A stretch of 64,000 nt of DNA from Fragilaria radians. Lineage: Eukaryota > Bacillariophyta > Fragilariophyceae > Fragilariales > Fragilariaceae. A program made the translations under genes and the position numbers. The notes below the pieces were generated by a model that saw only the letters and a program-made list of their open reading frames with translations, did not search any database and was not told the origin of the DNA. Within the stretch, counting starts at the first letter, position 1; the number at the start of each line of letters is the position of its first letter. Shown here in pieces: positions 57,489-64,000 of the stretch. The stretch covers positions 551,672-615,671 of the forward strand of contig CAAAJI010000003.1 in assembly GCA_900642245.1 (NCBI GenBank), given 5' to 3'.

Positions 57489-57718
57489 GTGAGGTGGATA
57501 ACATCTCTTAAAAATTTATGTAAATTGAAAAGGTATTTTCCATACGATACAATCGAGTTCATCGAGAGAAAAAAAAGTGAAAATATATGTAGATTGTCAA
57601 TGAACGAAGAACGGGAAAAAAGTGAGGTTGAAAACATGTCTTAATTAAAAATAAATATATGTATTTTGTCAAGAAACGAAAAGTATTTTCCTTACGATAC
57701 AATCGACTTAATCGAGAG
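57489..57718. repeat. Imperfect direct repeat in PhoD 3' flank
   Basis: The segment at 57489-57568 (agtgaggtggataacat through atcgagag) recurs in expanded form at 57621-57718 (agtgaggttgaaaacat through atcgagag). Both contain ggaaaa/gaaaag, tattttcc, tacgatacaatcga and a matching end. It starts about 12 bp after the PhoD stop, so it is part of the 3' UTR or terminator region. Confidence 0.75.
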
Positions 57719-59089
57719 TCCAAATATAGTAGTGTTTTTATTTATATCCTTATTTTCGAAAGGATCATTGCTACTTTCCTATTTCGTCGAATGTAATGAA
57801 TCCACGACCGCAATGAATTTTGGTGAAAAGTATATACCAGTGTAGACCGTCAATTGGTATCCATATTTCAATAATATTGATCATGTTCATTTACAATACA
57901 GCTTCAGTTCTTGCTTTCGATATGTGTTTCTGTGATGTATGGTCCATCACATCTGCAAATGGTAAAGGAATACCATATGCATGATTGTTGTGGCTAATTT
58001 TGCCTCATTAACATCCATACATATTTAAAGTGATACGTATAATTAGAATAGATTAAGCAAGTCAGTTTTTTTGCTGTCAAACAGCATTTTGTATCTTGTA
58101 TCTATTTCCATTTGCCCACTTTACGATAGTGCTTCTCGGTGTGACATTAAATGACGCCTTTATTGCCACATATGTCTGAGAGGCTGCATAATCAATCATG
58201 TATCCCGACAGCAACCGTCACTAGGCATTTACTCTTTATTCCTAGAGTCCCAATGAAATTTAAGAATTGGATGTATTAACCTATGATATAATTCCATGTA
58301 TCGGAGACTTAACATATGTAAAGTTTACCTCTCATAATCCTTGTCGTGCTATGCTGGTAAGGCAAAACAGACAAAGATGTAGAAAATTCAAATTTTTACA
58401 TGGAGTGCTAGCAAAGGTCAACAATTTTTACTTTGTCTTATCATTACATCAAAATGGCTTTTCCTTCCAAAGTTAGTGGTAAGTGACTCCTCGGTCACTA
58501 TAATTGTGGATCTAGTGACTTACTCATCATGAACTTATGCGCAAGACAAAGCCTTAATTTGATGCCTAGACAATGGTTAAAATTGATTCGGAAAGGCCAA
58601 TGGTAAATCTAAAACAGACAGTGAAGATTCATATCTTGACTGATAATTACTAGCACCGTCTCCGCCACTTTTTATTCCATTTCATAACTGGGGAAAAAAA
58701 TAAAAGCAGGTCAAAGCTATAGGGCTACAACTATATCTATACCAAATTTGATCAAAGGAGCGAGGAGCATGTGAAAACAAGAATATTTGAACATCTTTTC
58801 AAAATCTATACTGACCGAAATAAAGAATCACTCCGATTCTTTGGCTTCAAATGTCTTACAACCTTAAGATAGCTTACAATTGATCATATTACTCAATTCC
58901 GATCAAATCAATACTTAAACCAACTCTGAAATGGGAATAATCTGACTCACGGATGTCCCTAACTGCATCACTATAATATGCAATAACTTTTGATTTGGTA
59001 GAATATGATCGTGGTTCAGGTATTCTAACTGTAAGACGATGATCATTAAAGTCACCTGTCTGAACACACGGTAAGAAATGACTCGACTG
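57719..59089. other. Intergenic, no supported gene
   Basis: About 1.4 kb of AT-rich DNA between PhoD and the gypsy element. A 69-codon plus-strand frame (58267-58476) has no features. The sequence just before 59090 (gactcgactga) would hold the target-site copy of the element, but the partner on the other side is beyond the window. Confidence 0.5.
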
Positions 59090-59649
59090 ACATACCTAGA
59101 ATTAAGTTTATTAAGATAATACCTAACAATATAGGTTATACGCAATACAGTCTAATAATACTATAATAAAATACTAAGGCTAAGAGATGTGTGTGTGTAC
59201 CGATACTGGAGACGTCCAAAGTTATCATTAGTACATAGTAAATAATAGTAGAATTAATATTCTCATATTTACTCATCTAAATTTGGAACAGGTTGCATAG
59301 GTAACCATTCTTTCTACACCTTCCACAAATTCAATTAAGACATAGTCTTATATGAATCTTAGTGATGCTTAATATTGCTTATAAATGAAGAAGATCTTTT
59401 AATATCTTTTTCAGGACCGTCATATCACTACGGTAGGAATAACTATTACAGATTCCTAAGTAACAAACAGGAATCTATCAAGATTCACGATTGATGATGA
59501 TGATTCTAAGTCATGAATCTAAGATCACAAAGTCTAAATGTTAAGTGTTGAATCTAGCACGTAAGCTAAAGAGACTACGTGGTCAAGGAAACACGTTGCA
59601 ATTGATTCACAAGAGATCTAGGATAAAAGTAACTTTTTAGATCATAATT
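59090..59649 (+). repeat. 5' LTR of gypsy element
   Basis: The left edge is set where similarity with the 3' LTR begins (acatacct) and the right edge where it parts from the inverted solo LTR (agatcataatt), giving about 560 bp. Edges are good to a few bases only; the LTR may extend to ctctgca at 59661, just before a TGG that could start the primer-binding site. A GT-repeat (tgtgtgtgtg) lies near 59190. Confidence 0.85.
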
Positions 59650-59687
59650 CTAACTCTGCATTGGGAGTTGAAGGCTGAAGGGGCTGA

Positions 59688-60308
59688 TCTGACAAGGAGG
59701 AGTCCATCAGATTTGAGTTTCTTGTTGATCCCTCCAACCCTGCTACTCGATTTTCCAAGGAGTTCTACATCTTTAAAGACAGAAGCCCAAAGGAGTAAAT
59801 CAGGTGGTTGATTGGTTACCGTGATTTAAAGTTGTTAATGCCCTTGAAAGGGCCAACAGATAGGACTAAGATGCTGCATACGATGTTGAAGGGACGCGCT
59901 CTCTCTCTTTTTGAATATCATCTTTCAAAAAGAAGTGGTGGTGAAGACATTGAGACAACGGATCATGAGTTGTTAGAATAAGTAACTAGAGGTGCAGGAT
60001 TAGACAGTATCTCTAGGTGCTCCATTAGGGTACAAAAGTATTACATGAGGAGATGTCTCTTCATGGGACCTAATACTACGGTTCAACAGTTTGTAGAGAG
60101 GCTCAATGAGCTTAACCGCTACTTACTGTTTTTCCCTGAGGAATGTCCTACACCTCTCACTCAAGATGAAATTATTGAGATTTTTGATCAAGTCAAACCT
60201 CCAAATTGGCATGAGGCAATGGTTTCAGCCAACATTGATATTTTCGAAATGGATTACGAATCGGCACTTTCGTATTTTATTTGTCTGGAGAATCTAGACA
60301 AGATGTGA
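59688..60308 (+). pseudogene. Broken gag of gypsy element
   Basis: One frame carries retrotransposon Gag sequence: FLVDPSNPATRFSKEFY, WLIGYRDLKLLMPLKGP, MLKGRALSLFEYHLSKR, then FMGPNTTVQQFVERLNELNRY and PPNWHEAMVSANIDIFEM. It is interrupted by TAA at 59796-59798, TAA at 59979-59981 and TGA at 60306-60308. No ATG-initiated start is preserved at the left. The same frame continues into the zinc knuckle and protease. Confidence 0.8.
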
Positions 60309-61040
60309 CGCACGAATGGACCAGCTCCGACCGTAGCAGTAGATAATAACACTTCCTTTACCAATAGTGTAGGTACAAGTAATATTAGGAAGAAACAGAA
60401 GACCAAAATGTGGTGTCAATATTGTGACAATAATAACCACAACACGGCCGATTGCAGAGAAATTGCAAAGGCCAAACAGCACAAAAAGGCCCAACATGGG
60501 ACCAAGGCTGTTCCGGGAAAAAAGGCCTTAGCCTTTCTTTTTGAGGAGATTAACTCCCTTAAAAAACAGTTAAAGCCTGCAAAGGCAGAGAATCCCAAAA
60601 AGAGGAAGGCTGAGTCCCTACTCTCAACTGAGATAAATTTAACTAATAGAAGTGATGAAATGGAGGAGTATTTTTTATTTCCCCCTACTATCAGTAAACC
60701 TAGTATAAAACTAGTTGAAAATTCTCACCCAACCAATGAATTAGTGGCGACCCTCAATGAGGAACATGTGCTTAGAGCAATGGCTGATACCGGTGCTAGT
60801 AGCAGCATTATTCTTGAAGCTTATACCTCCAAGGATACTATCAAACATAATAAAGATGATAAAACCACTTGGAGTACAATGGGTGGTCAGTTTACAACTG
60901 ATAAAACTGGATTGGTAAGCTTTGTGCTTCCAGAATTCGATCTAAAGAAACATACTACTTGGGAGATTCATATTGATGACCGATCCAAGCCATCGGACAC
61001 ATACGGAATGATCATTGGCCGGGATCTTCTCGGAAAATGA
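60309..61040 (+). pseudogene. Zinc knuckle and aspartic protease region
   Basis: In the same frame as gag, CQYCDNNNHNTADC (about 60414) is a CCHC zinc knuckle (CX2CX4HX4C) that packages element RNA. It is followed by a Lys-rich stretch. The retroviral-type aspartic protease active site MADTGASSSIIL lies near 60780, and GMIIGRDLLGK is at the end. A TGA at 61038-61040 breaks the frame where Pol should continue. Confidence 0.85.
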
Positions 61041-62640
61041 GGTATTATACTTAATTTCAATGATAAAACTGTTACATGGGACACTGATACAATCCCAATG
61101 AAAGACAGAAACTCTCTGAATTCTCAAAAGGCCATTACTGAGAATTACTTGACTGCAAATGAACCTCAGAGTCCTATGGATGAGTTTTCTCGTTTCACCA
61201 AGATTCTAGATCCAGAATATAAACCTGCAATCTTAGAAGAAGTCACCAAGGCTTGTGAAAACCTCAATGAAGAAGAACAGCACCAAGTACTCCAAGTACT
61301 CCAGAAATATGAACATCTTTTTGATGGAACATTAGGGGAATTCAACGTGGGGTCCCATAAGTCTAAACTTGATAGACCCGGGATATAAGCCAGTACATGC
61401 TTGGCCTTATACTGTTCCTAGATCAGTAGAGCAGCAACTGCGCAAGGAAATTGCAAAATTAGTGGACATTGGAGTCCTTGAAGAAGATTATACTTCTGAA
61501 TAGGCATCCCCAACATTTGCAATTGCCAAGAAGAATGGAACTATAAGAGTTACTTCTGATTTCAGAAATCTCAATACATTACTTCAACATCAACCATTTC
61601 CAATACCAAAGATTGGGGACATGATCAGATCCATGGAAGGATTTACCTTTGCCACAGCTCTAGATTTGAACATGGGTTACTACCATATCAAATTGGATAC
61701 GGATGCCCAAAAGCTTTGTACAACCTTATTTCCTTGTGAAAAATATAAGAACAAACGCTTACCCATGGGCATCAAGATTGCCCCAGATATTTTCCAAAAT
61801 GTCATGTCAAAACTGACCCAAGATTTGGAATATGTCAAAACCTATCTTGATGATTTGTTAATTCTAACAATAGCAACTTTGCAGATTGCCTGACAAAATT
61901 AGAGATGGTACTAGCAAGACTCTCAACTGCTGGTATGAGAGTCAATGCATCTAAATCAAAGTTCTTTGCTGAACAGATTGAATATCTGGGTTCCTGAATT
62001 ACCCGAAAAAGTATCCAACCAGTTTATAATAAGGTGGAAGCCATTCTTAAGATTAAGGCTCCAAAAACCAGGAAAGAACTATGCCGATTTATTGGCATAG
62101 TCAAGTACTATCGCAACATGTGGTTTTGCAGAAGTGAGTTACTAGCTCCTTTGACTAGTCTCACATCAAGCAATATCAAATTCGAATGGCTCCCAAGTCA
62201 TCAACAAGCATTTGACAAAATCAAAAAGCTTATTCAGACTGAGGTGCGTCTAGCATACCCAGATTTTGATAACCCATTCCACATATACACTGATGCATCT
62301 GATCATCAGCTGGGAGCAGTAATTATGCAGGATAAAAAGCCCGTAGCCTTTTATTCACGTAAGCTTAATGCAGCCCAAAGAAGATACACCACAACAGAGC
62401 GTGAGTTGCTATCTACTATTGAAACCTGCAAGAAATATAAAAATATCTTGTTGGGTTATCCAATTATAGTCTATACAGACCATAAAAATAATACCTTCAA
62501 CGGGTTAAAAGCTTCCGATTGTGCTTTACCCGGCTTTACACTTAGAAGAATATGGAGAATCATTTGAATACCTCCCAGGAAAGAAAAATGTCATTGCAGA
62601 TGCATTATCTAGACTAGACATTGATGATGTAAAGATTCAT
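61041..62640 (+). pseudogene. Reverse transcriptase and RNase H, broken
   Basis: RT motifs are present in order: a linker with LFDGTLGEF, then SPTFAIAKKNGTIRVTSDFR, ALDLNMGYYHIKLD, LPMGIKIAPDIFQNVM and YLDDLLIL (about 61850). RNase H follows with YTDASDHQLGAVIMQDKKP, KLNAAQRRYTTTERELLS and YTDHKN, then PGKKNVIADALSRLD. Breaks are a frameshift at about 61340-61390, TAG at 61501-61503, a frameshift near 61870, TGA at 61995-61997 and a frameshift near 62520. Two of the stops stand where the family normally has tryptophan. Confidence 0.88.
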
Positions 62641-63610
62641 GAAGAGGAAGTCTTAGCACTTCTCTCTGAATCAGAATATAGCAACATCAAATTTCCCATG
62701 CATACTGCCTTAATATTTAAGGAACAGATGAAAGTCCAAGGACTCAGAGAAAAAGGGTTATCACAACCCCACTACTCTATGCAACACATTGAAGGCTATG
62801 ACCTTCTATGCCTTAAAGATATAAATATACATTCCTCAGTCTTTCAGACAAAAAGTACTCTCCTGGTAACATGAATACTTACTTCATCCAGGACATACTC
62901 GTAATGAACATACAATCAGGAACACTATGACATGGCCTGGTCTTACACACAAGATGTTGAACTTTTCTGTTCCACTTGCCCAGTCTGTCAATTAACAAAA
63001 AATGAACGTAAGAAATATGGTCTCTTGCCTCCCAAGACAGCAAGATCAGACCCATGGGTCATGGTTTCTTTAGATCTGGTGGGTCCTTTTACCATAAAGA
63101 CCCCACTCAAGACACACTCTCTGCTTGCTCTCACTATGATTGATCCAGCCACTGGATGGTTTAAGATTGTCCAAGCCAATTCTAAGACGGCTACTTCCAT
63201 CCAGGATTTGTTTCATAATGCCTGGTTGGCACGTTATCCCCGTCCTTAAAATATTGTCTTTGACAATGGGGGCGAATTCAAACGTGAGTTCAAACAGATG
63301 TGTGAGAATTAATGGCATTAAAGCCAAACCAAATACAAGTCATAATCCTCAAGCAAATGCAATCATTGAGCAAGTCCACAAGGTGGTCAGTAATATGCTC
63401 AGATCATTTGACTTAGAACAGGAAAACTTAGATGAGGATAATCCTTTTGAGTATTTCCTCCAATCTACTGCCTGGAATATTAGAAGCACCTATCATACAA
63501 CACAACACACAACACCTTGTCAGTTGGTGTTTGGCAGAGATATGATTCACAATATTGCATTTAAGGCAAATTGGGATAGAATCCAAAAAAGAAAATAGAA
63601 CATTATCAAT
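62641..63610 (+). pseudogene. Integrase region, broken
   Basis: The HHCC zinc-binding end is split between frames (HPGHTRNEH near 62895; CSTCPVCQ near 62970). The catalytic core follows: VSLDLVGPF (first Asp, about 63070), FDNGGEFK (second Asp, about 63258) and NPQANAIIEQVHKVV (Glu, about 63365). A TAA at 63247-63249 precedes the second Asp, and another shift follows it. Sequence to about 63830 probably held the integrase C-terminus. Confidence 0.85.
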
Positions 63611-63861
63611 AAGTTTGATAGAAAAGAATACAAGAGTCGAATTCCTTATGAATATAAGGTTGGAGACCAAGTTCTATTAGAGACACCCAGAATACTTCGG
63701 AAGCTCTCAACACCTTGTACGGACCATATCCAGTAATGCAGGTACATTATAATGGTACTGTCCAAATTCAGAAAGGAATTGTAACAGAGCACGTGAATAT
63801 CCGCCAGATCTCTCCTTTCCAATGAAACCCTCAAGGATATGTATAATCTTGGGAGTGAAGG

Positions 63862-64000
63862 ACATACCTTTGAGTTAAGTTTATTAAGATAATACCTAAC
63901 AATATAGGTTATACGCAATACAGTCTAATAATACTATAATAAAATACTAAGGCTAAGAGATGTGTGTGTGTACCGATACTGGAGACGTCCAAAGTTATCG
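63862..64000 (+). repeat. 3' LTR of gypsy element (partial)
   Basis: The first 139 bases of the 3' LTR are in the window. It is preceded by a purine-rich gggagtgaagg (63851-63861) that would serve as the polypurine tract for plus-strand priming. From 63875 to 63999 it is identical to 59102-59226 of the 5' LTR; the 13 bases before that differ slightly. Confidence 0.9.

Larger units (their letters stand above)
59090..64000 (+). mobile_element. Ty3/gypsy LTR retrotransposon, defective, 3' end cut
   Basis: The element has gag, zinc knuckle, protease, reverse transcriptase, RNase H and integrase in that order. This order, with integrase last, marks Ty3/gypsy. It is bounded by a 5' LTR (59090-59649) and the first 139 bases of a 3' LTR (from 63862). 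The coding region carries at least seven in-frame stops and several frameshifts, so it is not autonomous. Even so, the 5' and 3' LTRs are identical over 125 aligned bases (59102-59226 and 63875-63999). This suggests a recent insertion, probably mobilised by proteins supplied in trans. No envelope gene is seen. Confidence 0.93.

Noticed and set aside
58915..59145. Minus-strand frame sharing its start with one near 63918
   Set aside because: Both are chance frames inside the two identical LTRs, not a duplicated gene.
1..64000. CRISPR arrays, bacterial operons or prophage
   Set aside because: Introns, signal and plastid leaders and LTR retrotransposons show nuclear eukaryotic DNA; no regularly spaced short repeats of CRISPR type were seen.

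Overview
This is nuclear DNA of a photosynthetic protist with a secondary red plastid, most likely a diatom. The coding regions carry few, short introns (about 58-130 bp) with GTAAGT-like donors. Several predicted plastid proteins have a signal peptide followed by an aromatic residue at the expected cleavage point, as in diatom bipartite targeting. The gene families also fit: diatom-type leucine-rich-repeat (LRR) membrane proteins, PhoD phosphatase, and ShKT-prolyl hydroxylases. The DNA is AT-rich and gene-sparse, with Ty3/gypsy and Ty1/copia debris in the gaps. Species cannot be fixed from the window alone.

Layout. 0-7.3 kb: an LTR scrap and simple repeats, an Mpv17/PMP22 protein, a small membrane protein, and a 1092-residue type II membrane protein with eleven copies of a cysteine-rich module. 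7.3-11.3 kb: gene desert with one pseudogene-like open frame. 11.3-13.9 kb: a divergent pair, a two-exon nucleotide-sugar transporter and a plastid-type PrmA methyltransferase. 14.8-19.7 kb: a three-exon, 1597-residue protein with repeated autoantigen-p27 (SSSCA1/ZNRD2-like) zinc ribbons. 20.9-23.6 kb: a small type I membrane protein and a plastid-type NTF2-like protein. 24.6-30.8 kb: a tandem pair of three-exon LRR membrane proteins. 32.0-34.1 kb: a prenylcysteine oxidase and a small membrane protein. 35.1-44.0 kb: three paralogous ShKT-prolyl 4-hydroxylases, with a copia scrap between the first two. 44.3-51.2 kb: an ankyrin/LRR-like protein, a Golgi-type methyltransferase-fold protein, an Rtt106-like histone chaperone and a conserved plastid membrane protein. 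51.5-53.4 kb: copia debris abutting an inverted solo gypsy LTR. 55.1-57.5 kb: a three-exon PhoD phosphatase. 59.1-64.0 kb: a Ty3/gypsy element whose 3' LTR runs off the window.

No operon-like pathway is visible. Many products enter the secretory pathway or face outside the cell: the sugar transporter, three prolyl hydroxylases, the cysteine-rich protein, two LRR proteins, PhoD and a Golgi-type enzyme. Four look plastid- or organelle-bound: PrmA, the NTF2-like protein, the 50-51 kb membrane protein and Mpv17. Exon joins given here were derived by hand from GT/AG sites, preserved reading frame and family motifs; every joined length is a whole number of codons.
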